Source: Micromonospora sp. R77
GTDB lineage: Bacteria > Actinomycetota > Actinomycetes > Mycobacteriales > Micromonosporaceae
Length of the DNA stretch: 64,000 nucleotides
Direction of reading: 5' to 3'
Assembly (NCBI RefSeq): GCF_022747945.1
Contig: NZ_JALDST010000001.1
Location: 5,642,001-5,706,000 of the forward strand
Shown here: positions 17,840 through 27,146 of the stretch, in pieces
Position numbering within the stretch: position 1 is the stretch's first letter
Layout of the letters: the number at the start of each line of letters is the position of its first letter
Translations under genes and position numbers: made by a program
Notes under the pieces: model-generated
Told to the model about the DNA's origin: nothing
What the model saw: the letters and a program-made list of their open reading frames with translations, nothing else
The model's database searches: none

Positions 17840-19012
17840 GTGACGACCACACCCCAGGCGGTCCGCAGGGCATCCCCGCGTACCCGCCGGCCGGCCATCC
17901 CGGCCGCCCCCGACCCGACGGCCGGCCTGCTGCCGACGACCGAGCCGATCCGACTGCTCGACCCCGACGGCACGCCGCTGCCGGCCCGGGACGACTACCC
18001 GGAGCCGCCCGCCGAGGCGCTGCGCGAGATGTACCGGCGGATGGTCGTCGGCCGCCGCTTCGACGTCCAGGCCACCGCGCTGACCAAGCAGGGCCGGCTC
18101 GCCGTCTACCCGTCCTCCCGGGGCCAGGAGGCCTGCCAGGTCGGCGGCGTGCTCGCCGTCCGGGACACCGACTGGGTCTTCCCCACCTACCGCGAGTCGA
18201 TGGCGCTGACCGCCCGGGGCATCGACCCGGTCGAGGTGCTCACCCTGCTGCGCGGCGACTGGCACTGCGGCTACGACCCGACCCGGGTGCACACCGCACC
18301 GCAGTGCACCCCGCTGGCGACCCAGTGCGTGCACGCCGCCGGACTCGCCTACGGCGAGTACCACCAGGGCCGGGACACCGTCGCGCTGGCCTTCATCGGT
18401 GACGGCGCCACTAGCGAGGGCGACTTCCACGAGGGGCTGAACTTCGCCGCCGTGTTCAAGGCCCCCGTCGTCTACTTCGTGCAGAACAACAGGTACGCGA
18501 TCAGCGTCCCGCTGTCCCGGCAGACCGCCGCGCCGAGCCTGGCGTACAAGGGCGTCGGCTACGGCGTACCCAGCGAGCAGGTCGACGGCAACGACCCGGT
18601 CGCCGTCCTGGCGGTGCTCATCCGGGCCGTCGCGCACGCCCGTGCCGGCAAGGGACCGTACCTGGTGGAGGCGCACACCTACCGGATGGAGGCGCACACC
18701 AACGCCGACGACCAGACCCGCTACCGGGACGCCGAGGAGGTCGAGGCGTGGCGCGACCGCGACCCGATCGCCCGGCTGGAGACGTACCTGCGGGCCCGGG
18801 GCGAGCTGGACGACGCCACCGTCGCGGCCGTCGCCGAGGAGGCCGAGGCGTACGCGGCCGACCTGCGTGAGCGGATGAACGCCCAGCCCACGGTCGACCC
18901 GCTCAGCCTCTTCGACCACGTGTACGCCGAGCCGACCCCGCAGCTGGTCGAGCAGCGCGAACAGGTCCGGGCCGAGCTGGCCGCCGGGCACGACGAGGAG
19001 GGGGACGCCTGA
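17840..19012 (+). CDS. bkdA: Branched-chain 2-oxoacid dehydrogenase E1 alpha
   Basis: This is the thiamine-diphosphate-binding subunit of the complex that decarboxylates 2-oxoacids from Val, Leu and Ile to acyl-CoA, a source of branched fatty-acid and polyketide primers. The ThDP motif is GDGATSEGDFHEG followed by NN (VYFVQNNRYAIS). The phosphorylation-loop-like region YRMEAHTNADD fits E1 alpha. Start is GTG at 17840, placed 10 bases after aggagg, giving 390 residues; the frame extends upstream without family similarity. The stop overlaps the E1 beta start (TGATG). Confidence 0.94.
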   Translation: MTTTPQAVRRASPRTRRPAIPAAPDPTAGLLPTTEPIRLLDPDGTPLPARDDYPEPPAEALREMYRRMVVGRRFDVQATALTKQGRLAVYPSSRGQEACQVGGVLAVRDTDWVFPTYRESMALTARGIDPVEVLTLLRGDWHCGYDPTRVHTAPQCTPLATQCVHAAGLAYGEYHQGRDTVALAFIGDGATSEGDFHEGLNFAAVFKAPVVYFVQNNRYAISVPLSRQTAAPSLAYKGVGYGVPSEQVDGNDPVAVLAVLIRAVAHARAGKGPYLVEAHTYRMEAHTNADDQTRYRDAEEVEAWRDRDPIARLETYLRARGELDDATVAAVAEEAEAYAADLRERMNAQPTVDPLSLFDHVYAEPTPQLVEQREQVRAELAAGHDEEGDA

Positions 19013-20016
19013 TGGCCACCATGACCATGGCGAAGGCGCTCAACGCCGCGCTCGCCGACGCGATGCTCGACGACGACCGGGTGCTCGTCTTCGGCGAGGA
19101 CGTCGGGCAGCTCGGCGGCGTCTTCCGGATCACCGACGGCCTCCAGGCCCGCTTCGGTGACAAGCGCTGCTTCGACACCCCGCTCGCCGAGGCCGGCATC
19201 GTCGGCTTCGCCGTCGGACTGGCCATGTCCGGGCTGCGCCCGGTGGTGGAGATGCAGTTCGACGCGTTCGCGTACCCGGCGTTCGAGCAGATCGCCTCGC
19301 ACGTGGCGAAGCTGCGCAACCGCACCCGCGGCGCGCTCGGCGTGCCGATGGTCATCCGGGTGCCCTACGCCGGCGGCATCGGCGGGGTCGAGCACCACTG
19401 CGACTCGTCCGAGGCGTACTACGCGCACACCCCGGGGCTGAAGGTGGTCACCCCGGCGACCGTCGAGGACGCGTACTCGCTGCTGCGGGAGGCGATCGAC
19501 GATCCCGACCCGGTCGTCTTCATGGAGCCGAAGAAGCTCTACTTCGCCAGCGCCGAGGCGGAGCTGCCGGCGCGGACCGCGCCGTTCGGGCGGGCCGTCG
19601 TGCGCCGGGCCGGCACCGACGCCACCCTGGTCGCGTACGGGCCGGCGGTGCCGGTCGCGCTGGAGGCCGCCGAGGCCGCCCGCGAGGAGGGCTGGGACCT
19701 GGAGGTGGTGGACGTCCGGACCATCGTGCCGTTCGACGACGCCACCATCGCCTCGTCGGTCCGCAAGACCGGCCGGTGTGTGGTGATCTCCGAGGCGCAG
19801 GGCTTCGCCGGGGTCGGCGCGGAGATCGCCGCCCGGGTGCAGGAACGCTGCTTCCACGCGCTGCACGCCCCGGTGCTGCGGGTCTCCGGCCTCGACATCC
19901 CCTACCCGGCGCCGATGCTGGAGCACACCCACCTGCCGTCGGTGGACCGGGTGCTGGACACCGTGGCCCGGCTCCAGTGGGACGACCAGCCCGACACCCG
20001 GTGGGTGGCGGCATGA
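19012..20016 (+). CDS. bkdB: Branched-chain 2-oxoacid dehydrogenase E1 beta
   Basis: A 334-residue transketolase-like E1 beta subunit that completes the ThDP site with the alpha chain. It shows the FGEDVGQLGGVF region, DTPLAEAGIVGFAVGLA, and the C-terminal transketolase domain with SEAQGFAGVGAEIAARV. It overlaps the alpha gene by one base and its stop overlaps the ATG of a 27-codon mini-ORF (ATGA) leading to the E2 gene, so translation can run through the operon. Confidence 0.95.
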   Translation: MATMTMAKALNAALADAMLDDDRVLVFGEDVGQLGGVFRITDGLQARFGDKRCFDTPLAEAGIVGFAVGLAMSGLRPVVEMQFDAFAYPAFEQIASHVAKLRNRTRGALGVPMVIRVPYAGGIGGVEHHCDSSEAYYAHTPGLKVVTPATVEDAYSLLREAIDDPDPVVFMEPKKLYFASAEAELPARTAPFGRAVVRRAGTDATLVAYGPAVPVALEAAEAAREEGWDLEVVDVRTIVPFDDATIASSVRKTGRCVVISEAQGFAGVGAEIAARVQERCFHALHAPVLRVSGLDIPYPAPMLEHTHLPSVDRVLDTVARLQWDDQPDTRWVAA

Positions 20017-20096
20017 GGGAGCGTAGCGAGCGAATCATCAGGCACAGCCGGCTGACGGCTCGTGCCGGTGCCGACCGAAGGGAGGGATCGGCATGA
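20013..20096 (+). CDS. 27-codon bridging mini-ORF (MRERSERII type)
   Basis: A short frame starts at the ATGA overlapping the E1 beta stop and ends at a TGA overlapping the E2 ATG. It encodes 27 residues beginning MRERSERIIRH. Its DNA includes gagcgtagcgagcg, a near-palindromic element that I recall as frequently inserted around gene starts in Micromonosporaceae and other actinobacteria. A useful peptide is not evident; coupling translation of E1 beta to E2 is the likeliest effect, or it is simply a mobile palindromic repeat. Confidence 0.4.
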   Translation: MRERSERIIRHSRLTARAGADRREGSA

Positions 20097-21629
20097 CGGC
20101 CACGACGGGCACCCGGGACTTCCTCCTGCCCGACCTGGGGGAGGGGCTGAGCGAGGCGGAGATCGTCGAGTGGCGGGTCGCCGTCGGCGACGTGGTCACC
20201 GTGGACCAGTCGGTCGTCGAGGTGGAGACCGCCAAGGCGGTCGTCGACGTGCCCTGCCCGTACGCCGGCCGGGTCGTCGCGCTGCACGGCGCGGCCGGTG
20301 AGGTACGCCCGGTCGGCCAGCCGCTGATCACCATCGCGCCGCTGGACGGCGCCGGCTCCGACGACGCGGAGCCCGCCGGGCACGCCACCTACCGCGAGGA
20401 GGAGCGGGCCGGCTCCGGCAACGTCCTCATCGGGTACGGCACCGGCCATGGCGGCTCCGGCCGGCAGCGCCGCCGGCCGCGCCTGGCCGTGGCCCGGAAC
20501 CCACCGGCAGCGGGCGGACCCGGCGGACCCCGGAATCGGTCAGCCGGCCGGGCCGTCCCGACCGGGCCCGGCCGCCGCGCCGGCTCCGGCCGCCGCGCCG
20601 GCTCCGGCCGCCGCGCCGGCTCCGGCCGCCGCGCCGGCTCCGGCCGCCGCGCCGGCTCCGGCCGCCGCGCCGGCTCCGGCCGCCGCGCCGGCTCCGTCCG
20701 ACGGGTCGGACCGGGGCGGGGCGGTCGACGGCGGCTCCGCCGGCCGGTCGGCTCCGCTGGTCATCTCGCCGATCGTCCGGCGGCTGGCGAAGGAACACGG
20801 CGTCGACCTCGCCGCGCTGCGCGGTACCGGACCCGGTGGCGTGATCCGCCGGGCCGACGTGGAGGCCGCCCGGGCCACGCCCGCGCTCGCCGCCGTGCCC
20901 GACACCCCGACCGCGCACGTCGGGCTCGCCGCCGACGGTGACGTCGTCATCCCGCTCACCGGCATCCGCAAGGCCATCGCCGACAAGCTCTCCCGCAGCC
21001 GCCGGGAGATCCCCGAGGTGACCATCTGGGTCGACGTGGACGCCACCGGGCTGCTGGCGACCCGGTCCGCGATCAACGCGGCCACCCCGGACGCCCCGGT
21101 GAGCATCCTCGCCCTGCTGGCCCGGATCTGCCTCAGCGGGCTCCGGAAGTATCCGCAGCTCAACGCGCGGGTCGACAGCGAGGGGCAGCGGATCGTCCAG
21201 TCCGCCGGTGTGCACCTGGGCATCGCCGCGCAGACCGACCGGGGTCTGGTCGTCCCGGTGCTGCGCGACGCCCAGCGGCTCACCACCCGGGAGTTGGCCG
21301 CGGCGCTGGCCGAGACGACCGCCGCCGCGCGGGCCGGCACCCTGCCCCCGGCGCGGCTGACCGGCGGCACCTTCACGCTCAACAACTACGGCGTGTTCGG
21401 GGTGGACGGCTCCACGCCGATCATCAACCACCCCGAGGCGGCGCTGCTCGGGGTGGGGCGGATCGTCGACAAGCCGTGGGTGGTGGACGGGCAGCTCGCC
21501 GTCCGCAAGGTCACCCAGCTCAGCCTCACCTTCGACCACCGGGTCTGCGACGGTGGCGTGGCCGGCGGCTTCCTGCGCCACGTCGCCGACTGCGTCGAGC
21601 AGCCCGCGCTGCTGGTGGCGAACGTCTGA
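20093..21629 (+). CDS. bkdC: Branched-chain 2-oxoacid dehydrogenase E2, dihydrolipoyl acyltransferase (frameshifted)
   Basis: The E2 core carries the swinging lipoyl arm and transfers the acyl group to CoA. Parts in order are a lipoyl domain with the modified Lys in EVETAKAVVDVP (about residue 46); a linker with Ala-Pro repeats; a peripheral-subunit-binding domain (ISPIVRRLAKEHGVDLAALRGTGPGGVIRRADV); and the catalytic domain ending with FDHRVCDGG (His-x3-Asp). The lipoyl half and the rest are in different frames. Two lost bases, near 20493-20495 and 20509-20516, restore a sensible linker (APEPTGSG, then ADPADPGIGQPAG). An 18-base repeat lies in the linker. SD gggaggg. Confidence 0.87.
20571..20696 (+). 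repeat. Seven perfect 18-bp tandem repeats in the E2 linker
   Basis: The unit gccgccgcgccggctccg is repeated seven times without a mismatch, encoding Ala-Ala-Ala-Pro-Ala-Pro per unit. Ala/Pro linkers tether lipoyl domains in E2 proteins. Each unit is a whole number of codons, so copy-number change by slippage alters arm length without breaking the frame. Confidence 0.95.
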
Positions 21630-21633
21630 CCGG

Positions 21634-21663
21634 GCGGCCCGGCCCGACCCGGGGCCGGGCCGC
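21634..21663 (+). terminator. Terminator of the bkd operon
   Basis: Perfect 12-bp stem (gcggcccggccc) with a 6-base loop, followed by gccgTTTCTCC, starting 5 bases after the E2 stop. Confidence 0.75.
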
Positions 21664-21721
21664 GCCGTTTCTCCCTCGGGGGACCGGGAATGCCAGCCGG
21701 GCCGTCGAGGGGAGGTGCCGG

Positions 21722-23386
21722 ATGGTCTACCCCCAGCTGCCCAGCGCCGGGCTGCGCGCGGAGCCCGTCGCCGGGGCCCCGCTGCTCTGCAACGCCCGCG
21801 ACCACGGGTTGACCGGCGACGGGACCACCAACGACCAGCCCGCCTTCGCCGCGCTGGTGGACCGGCTCGGTGACGCGTACGCGGCCGACGGGCGGGCCCG
21901 GGTGATCTACTGCCCGCCCGGGGTCTATTCGATCCGGGACGCCGGCACCGTGTGGCGGACCGGGGTCTCCCTGGTCGGGGCGGGTCCCGGGGCCACCCGG
22001 TTCCTGCTGAGCAACGCCGGCAACCGGACCGACCCGACCCCGCTGGCCTTCTACACCGAGGCGCTGCACGGCGCCGGCCCCGACCGGTACCTGGAGTACT
22101 GCACCTTCGCCGACTTCGAGATCGACGGTTCCGGGGTCGCCTCGGTGGACTACAACCCGCTCGCCAAGGGGCTGGGCCTGCAGTACGTGGTGCGGGGCGT
22201 GTTCCGCAATCTCTACATCCACCACACCGCCGCCACCGGACTGGGCTGCGACTTCCTCCAGGACACCCTGATCGACGGGGTGCTGGTGGCCGGCTGCGGA
22301 CGGGTCGACAACGGCACCGAGCTGGGCGGGGCCGGGATCGGCGTCGGGATCGGCGGGTGGGGCAGCGTCGAGCGGCTCAACGTGGTCAACTGCTCGGCCG
22401 TCGGCAACGCCACCAACGGCATCTTCTTCGAACTGCAGACCGAGGGTGCCCTGCGACCGCGCGGCATCCGGGTGATCGGCTGCCACGCCCAGGGCAACCG
22501 GTTCGGCATCTCCGACTGGGGCGCCAACGGGCTGATCGTCTCCGCCTGCACGATGACCGGCAACCTGGAGGCCGGCTTCCACGTCTCGGCCAAGGGCACC
22601 ACCCGTACGGCCGGCCGGGGCGGCCTGCTCACCGACTGCGTCATCGACGGCAACGTGCGCGACGGCGTCAGCATCGGCAACACCCCCGGCCCGTACACCA
22701 TCCGGGGCAACCGGATCAGCGGCAACGGCCGGTACGGCTACCACCAGCGCAGCCTCGGCGGCGACGAGACGGAGACCGCCCGGGAGATCGTCCTGGACGG
22801 CAACGACCTCTACGGCAACAGCCTGGACGCGATCCGGATCGACCGCCCGATCGCCGACGCCATGCTGATCGGCAACCGGATCCGGGGCAACGGCCGGCAG
22901 TGCGCGCCGGCCGTCTCGGGCGGCGGCGAGTCGGTGCGGTACGGCGAGCGGCGGGTGGTCGACCGGCGGGCGAACTGGCGTCACGACGAGCACCGGGGCA
23001 AGGTGCTCCGGGTCGGGGACCGGATCGCGGTGGTCGCGGCGAACGACTCGAGCGAGCTGACCCTGGCGCCGGTCCGGCCCGGCGCGGTCACCGCGTGGAG
23101 CGGCGACGTCCCCACCCCGGGCACGCCGTACCAGCTGCCGGACGCGCCCCGTACCCGGGCCGGCATCACCATCGACGCCCCGATCGACTCGGCCAGCATC
23201 CGGGGCAACCGGGCCTGGGACAGTCAGGACCCACCCACCCAGACCCACGGTCTCTGGATCACCGGGCGGGGCAGTTGCGTGGACTGCCGGATCGAGGACA
23301 ACGACCTGGCTGGCAACGCGGACGCCGCGACCCGCCTGGACACCCCGCCGATCGGTGGTCGGTGGGACCGCAACCACGGCGACTGA
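21722..23386 (+). CDS. Right-handed parallel beta-helix protein (pectate lyase-3-like)
   Basis: A 554-residue protein. The N-terminus has the pectate-lyase-superfamily opening (NARDHGLTGDGTTNDQPAF) seen in glycoside hydrolase and tailspike beta-helices. About 100-520 is a run of short coil repeats rich in Gly-Asn steps (GNRFGISDWG, GNRIRGNGR, GNDLYGNS), typical of parallel beta-helices. No signal peptide or TM is visible, which is unusual for a polysaccharide-active enzyme; it may be cytoplasmic or exported by another route. Start is ATG 21722 with gaggggagg upstream. A beta-hairpin-like insert at about 420-480 (DDEHRGKVLRVGD region) interrupts the coils. Substrate unknown. Confidence 0.7.
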   Translation: MVYPQLPSAGLRAEPVAGAPLLCNARDHGLTGDGTTNDQPAFAALVDRLGDAYAADGRARVIYCPPGVYSIRDAGTVWRTGVSLVGAGPGATRFLLSNAGNRTDPTPLAFYTEALHGAGPDRYLEYCTFADFEIDGSGVASVDYNPLAKGLGLQYVVRGVFRNLYIHHTAATGLGCDFLQDTLIDGVLVAGCGRVDNGTELGGAGIGVGIGGWGSVERLNVVNCSAVGNATNGIFFELQTEGALRPRGIRVIGCHAQGNRFGISDWGANGLIVSACTMTGNLEAGFHVSAKGTTRTAGRGGLLTDCVIDGNVRDGVSIGNTPGPYTIRGNRISGNGRYGYHQRSLGGDETETAREIVLDGNDLYGNSLDAIRIDRPIADAMLIGNRIRGNGRQCAPAVSGGGESVRYGERRVVDRRANWRHDEHRGKVLRVGDRIAVVAANDSSELTLAPVRPGAVTAWSGDVPTPGTPYQLPDAPRTRAGITIDAPIDSASIRGNRAWDSQDPPTQTHGLWITGRGSCVDCRIEDNDLAGNADAATRLDTPPIGGRWDRNHGD

Positions 23387-23584
23387 ACCGGGCGTCCGGT
23401 GCCGGTCCGGCCCGCCGGGCGCACCGGGTGGCAGCCGTGACGCCCGGCCCGTCCGGCCCGAGCAAATGCCATTCCTGTACGTCCCGACCGGAAACGCACC
23501 GGCCCCGTCCGGCCAATTTTTCCGAATAAGCCACGACCTCTGTCCCGCCCGACAGAATGTGAACCAACGGGGAGTTGAAATGGG

Positions 23585-24871
23585 GTGCGCAATATGGATC
23601 TGAGGCGGCGATTGACGCTATTGGCGGTAACCATCGCAGCCACACCATTGGCCCTCGGCGGGTGCACCGCCGACCAGAAGTCCGGCGCGGCGACGTCGGG
23701 CCACGCGAAGGCGGCCGCGGCCCCCTCGGTCGCCCTGACGCCGACCGACCGGTCCCGCGACGTGCCGATCAGCGCGGAGGTGGGGACCCGGGTGACGGGC
23801 GGGAAGGTGACCGCCGTCCGGCTCACCGACGACAAGGGCGCGGCGGTGCCGGCGGCGCCCCGCGAGGACGGGTCCGGCTGGGTGCCGACCCGCCCGTTGC
23901 AGAACTCGCGGACGTACACGGCGGAGGTGACCGTCACCGGCGATTCCGGGCGGACCAGCACGCAGAAGACGACGTTCACCACGATGGCGAAATCCACCAA
24001 ACCGGCCGTCACGAGCGTGCTGTATTTCACCGACAATCAGACGTTCGGTACGGCGATGCCGGTGACCGTCGCGTTCGACCCGGCAATTCCGAAAGAGGCC
24101 AGGGCCGACGTGCAACGCCGATTGTTCGTGAAGACGGATCCGCCGCAGCCGGGTGCCTGGTCGTGGCTGGAGGACGGCAGCCAGGTCTACTACCGGGCCC
24201 CCGACTTCTGGAAGCCGGGCACGAAGATCAGCGTGCGGGCCGGCCTGGAGGGGCTGCCGATCGGCAAGGACGCCGTCGGTGACGCCGACCGGACGGCCGT
24301 GTCGAAGATCGGCCGGCAGGTCAGCATCGACATCGACAACGCGACCAAGCAGATGTCGGTCTTCCGGGACGGCAAGCTGCTCAAGCGGATCCCGGTCAGC
24401 CTCGGCAAGCCGAGCACGCCGAGTTCCAGCGGCAAGATGGTGATCATGGAGAAGTTCGACCGGACCACCTTCGACACCCGGAACGACCCGAACGGTGGCT
24501 ACGTGGTCGACGTGGACGACGCCCAGCGGCTCACCTGGGGTGGCGAGTTCATCCACTCGGCGCCGTGGTCCGAGGGGGAGCAGGGTTACACCAACACGTC
24601 GCACGGCTGCGCCAACGTCTCCGCCACGGCGGCGGACTGGCTGATGGGCATCACCAAGGTCGGCGACCTGGTGACGGTCAAGGGCACCGAGGTGCCGCTG
24701 ACGCCGGGCAACGGCTGGACCGCCTGGAACACCAGCTGGGACGAGTTCGTCAAGGGCAGCGCGCTGCCCGTCCCGGCGGGGCTCCGGCCCACGCAGAGCG
24801 CCACGCCGCACCCCGGCGCGGTGGCCGGCGGGTCCTCGCCCGCACCGGCCCCGTCCGCCAGCGGCGGCTGA
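23585..24871 (+). CDS. L,D-transpeptidase lipoprotein
   Basis: The 428-residue protein is a lipoprotein with lipobox LALGGC (Cys about residue 27), two Ig-like domains, and a YkuD catalytic domain whose active-site Cys lies in SHGCANVS. It would make 3-3 meso-DAP cross-links in peptidoglycan outside the membrane, as Ldt enzymes of actinobacteria do. A C-terminal tail rich in Pro/Ser follows. GTG at 23585 is preferred over ATG 23594 because ggggag lies 10 bases before the GTG. Confidence 0.93.
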   Translation: MRNMDLRRRLTLLAVTIAATPLALGGCTADQKSGAATSGHAKAAAAPSVALTPTDRSRDVPISAEVGTRVTGGKVTAVRLTDDKGAAVPAAPREDGSGWVPTRPLQNSRTYTAEVTVTGDSGRTSTQKTTFTTMAKSTKPAVTSVLYFTDNQTFGTAMPVTVAFDPAIPKEARADVQRRLFVKTDPPQPGAWSWLEDGSQVYYRAPDFWKPGTKISVRAGLEGLPIGKDAVGDADRTAVSKIGRQVSIDIDNATKQMSVFRDGKLLKRIPVSLGKPSTPSSSGKMVIMEKFDRTTFDTRNDPNGGYVVDVDDAQRLTWGGEFIHSAPWSEGEQGYTNTSHGCANVSATAADWLMGITKVGDLVTVKGTEVPLTPGNGWTAWNTSWDEFVKGSALPVPAGLRPTQSATPHPGAVAGGSSPAPAPSASGG

Positions 24872-24891
24872 CGGTACCTGGGGAGGAACGA

Positions 24892-24923
24892 GCGACCGGC
24901 CCGCCACCTGGCGGGCCGGTCGC
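24892..24923. terminator. Bidirectional terminator hairpin
   Basis: A 15-bp perfect stem (gcgaccggcccgcca) with a 2-base loop between the convergent L,D-transpeptidase and the beta-propeller gene; 3 bases separate it from the latter's stop. Confidence 0.75.
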
Positions 24924-24925
24924 GC

Positions 24926-25945
24926 TCAGCCGAGGCCCACCCGGGCCACCCCGGTCGCGGTGAGACTGCCCAACCAGAGCTGGTCACCGTGCTGCCGGAC
25001 CCCGGTGATCATCGAGTACGCGCCACCCGGCCCGTGCAGCGTGCGCAGCACCCGCCCGTCGCCGTCGACCAGCGCGACCAGCCCGTACCGGCGGGGCTGC
25101 GGCTGCACCGCGTCGGGCAGCAGGGCCACCAGCTGCCGGACCCGGGGGTGCGGCAGGAGCTTCTCCACGATCGGCAGCCGCGGGCTCGGCAGCGCGATCC
25201 AGTACGTCCCGTCGCCCACCGCCGCCACGTTGTCCGGGTAGGCCGGCAGGTCCGCCAGCACGGTCGCCTCGCCGTCGGGCAGCCCGACCCGCAGCAGCCG
25301 GTGGGTGGCCGTCTCCACCAGCATCAGCGCGGACTCGTCCGGGGTCAGCGCCACCCCGTTGGGGAAGTAGAGCCCGCTCACCACCACCTCGGTCCGGCCG
25401 CTGCGCCGGTCGTACGCCAGCACCCGGCCGTTGGGCCGGTGCTCCAGCAGGTCCCGCTTCCAGTGCGACAGCGGGAACCGGTCGGAGGAGTCGGTGAAGT
25501 AGACCGTGCCGTCCCGGGCCACGGCGGCGTTGTCCGCGAAGTGCACCGGCGGGGCGCTGCCGGTCAGCTCCCGCACCGCCCCGTCCGGGGTGACCCGCAG
25601 CAACCCCCGGTACGCGTCGCACACCACCAGCGTGCCGTCGACCGGGTCCAGCTCGATGCCGAGCGGCCGGCCGCCGGTCTCGGCGAGCAGGGTGGACGGG
25701 GAGCCCGCCGGGGCGTCCGCCGGCCACCACCACAGCCGGCCGTCCTCGTCGCCGCTGTAGACCCGGCCGTCCGGGGCGACGAGCACGTCCTCGGGACCGT
25801 GCGCCCCGTCGGGCAGTGGCAGCACGTCGACCCGGTCGAGCCGGACGTCGGCGGGCGCCCACGGCCCGTCCAGCGGTGGCGGCACGGTGGCGGGCTCGCG
25901 GACCGGGCGGATGAGGCGGGGCGGACGTTGCCGGGGGACGACCAT
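24926..25945 (-). CDS. SMP-30/strictosidine synthase-like beta-propeller protein
   Basis: A 339-residue six-bladed beta-propeller of the SMP-30/gluconolactonase/strictosidine-synthase group. Blade signatures include PEDVLVAPDGRVYSGDEDGR, HFADNAAVARDGTVYFTDSS, a conserved FPNGVALTPDE and the late YPDNVAAVGDGTYWIALPSPR. Members are lactonases or esterases needing a divalent metal; substrate is unknown here. Start is ATG 25945; the frame extends upstream without homology. No signal peptide. Confidence 0.82.
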   Translation of the reverse strand: MVVPRQRPPRLIRPVREPATVPPPLDGPWAPADVRLDRVDVLPLPDGAHGPEDVLVAPDGRVYSGDEDGRLWWWPADAPAGSPSTLLAETGGRPLGIELDPVDGTLVVCDAYRGLLRVTPDGAVRELTGSAPPVHFADNAAVARDGTVYFTDSSDRFPLSHWKRDLLEHRPNGRVLAYDRRSGRTEVVVSGLYFPNGVALTPDESALMLVETATHRLLRVGLPDGEATVLADLPAYPDNVAAVGDGTYWIALPSPRLPIVEKLLPHPRVRQLVALLPDAVQPQPRRYGLVALVDGDGRVLRTLHGPGGAYSMITGVRQHGDQLWLGSLTATGVARVGLG

Positions 25946-26190
25946 CCGCTCATTCTTCCCCCGGCGCGTCCCGGCGGGCACCACCCGGTGGCGTGTCGGC
26001 TGCCGACCCCGGTGCCGGTCCCGGCACGGACCGGACACCGCCGGCAGCGGGTGCTGATCGTGGGGAGAGCCCGGGTCGCGGACCGCGTCCGGAGGCGAAC
26101 CCCGAGGTCGTCGGGGTCGGACCCGGGACCTTCCCGGATCCCCCGCCGGATCAGGCGGAACTGTCGGTGCCGGCGGATAGGTTCGTCGGC

Positions 26191-26547
26191 ATGGGACAGC
26201 ACAGCGACCGGTTTCGGGTGGAGATCACCGTCGGCGACCACGTGGTGGACGTCCGGGCGATCGGTGAGGTGGACATCGCCACGGTCGGTTCGTTGCGCGC
26301 CGCGCTCTGGGCGGCCCCGGCGCGGCCCACGCTGCGGCTGGACCTGTCCGGCGTCCGGGTGCTCTCCGCGGCCGGGGTGCGCGCGCTGGTGGCGGCGCAC
26401 CTGCGGGTCCGCGCCCGGGGCGGCGAGCTGGTCCTGGTCGACCCCGATCCGGTGGTGGACCGGGTGCTGCGCGTCACCGGCCTGCACCGGGTGCTGCCCG
26501 TGCGGCAGAGCGCGTCGGCGGGTGCGGCCACCCTGGTGGCGGCCTGA
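26191..26547 (+). CDS. STAS-domain anti-anti-sigma factor-like protein
   Basis: A 118-residue STAS protein; the phosphorylatable Ser lies in GVRVLSAAGVRALV (about residue 56), as in SpoIIAA/RsbV, which release sigma factors by binding anti-sigma kinases. The start is set by TAGGTT (26178-26183) 7 bases upstream, suggesting a leaderless transcript. No anti-sigma kinase or sigma gene is adjacent, so the target is unknown. Ends just before a hairpin. Confidence 0.85.
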   Translation: MGQHSDRFRVEITVGDHVVDVRAIGEVDIATVGSLRAALWAAPARPTLRLDLSGVRVLSAAGVRALVAAHLRVRARGGELVLVDPDPVVDRVLRVTGLHRVLPVRQSASAGAATLVAA

Positions 26548-26557
26548 CCCGGCACGC

Positions 26558-26591
26558 CGCAGGGCCGCCGGCGACCGCCGACGGCCCTGCG
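26558..26591. terminator. Terminator hairpin
   Basis: Stem cgcagggccg (26558-26567) pairs with cggccctgcg (26582-26591), between the STAS gene and the convergent FKBP gene. Confidence 0.65.
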
Positions 26592-26605
26592 CGGTTCGGT
26601 GCCGG

Positions 26606-26974
26606 TCAGCGGACGCCGAGCAGGTCCACGACGAAGACCAGCGTCTCGTTCGGCTTGATCACGCCGCCGGCGCCCCGGCTGCCGTAGCCCAGGTGCGGCG
26701 GGATGGTGAGCCGACGCCGACCGCCGACCTTCATGCCGACCACGCCCTGGTCCCAGCCGGCGATGACCTGGCCGCCGCCGAGCGGGAACTCGAAGCTCTC
26801 GCCCCGGTTCCACGACGCGTCGAACTCGCGGCCGGTCGAGTGGGCCACCCCGACGTAGTGCACGCTGGCCAGTTGGCCCGGCTGGGCCTCGGGGCCCGCG
26901 CCGACGGTGATGTCCTCGATGACGAGGTCGGCGGGGGGTGCGCCCTCGATCGGGCCTACCTCGGGCTTGTCCAT
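26606..26974 (-). CDS. FKBP-type peptidyl-prolyl cis-trans isomerase
   Basis: A single-domain 122-residue cytosolic FKBP that speeds proline isomerisation in folding proteins. Characteristic segments are VHYVGV, GREFDASW, the VIAGWDQGVVGMKVGGRRRLTIPP block and the C-terminal LVFVVDLL. Start ATG 26974 has aggag upstream (spacing 9) and gives the canonical length. Confidence 0.95.
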   Translation of the reverse strand: MDKPEVGPIEGAPPADLVIEDITVGAGPEAQPGQLASVHYVGVAHSTGREFDASWNRGESFEFPLGGGQVIAGWDQGVVGMKVGGRRRLTIPPHLGYGSRGAGGVIKPNETLVFVVDLLGVR

Positions 26975-27096
26975 GCGGAGGTCTCCTAGCTCGGTCGGTG
27001 ATGGATCCGTTCCCCGTCGATCCTGCCCGATAGCGGTCGACCTATCCGCGTCAGTCCCCACCGGTCGAGGCGGCGGGGACGGTGGGCGTACGCAGC

Positions 27097-27125
27097 GGCG
27101 GGCGTCACCCGAGGTGACGCCCGCC
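27097..27125 (-). terminator. Terminator of the doxX-like gene
   Basis: A 13-bp perfect stem (ggcgggcgtcacc) with a 3-base loop, 21 bases beyond the DoxX-family stop on the minus strand. Confidence 0.7.
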
Positions 27126-27146
27126 GGTGGGTGGTGCCTGATGGCG

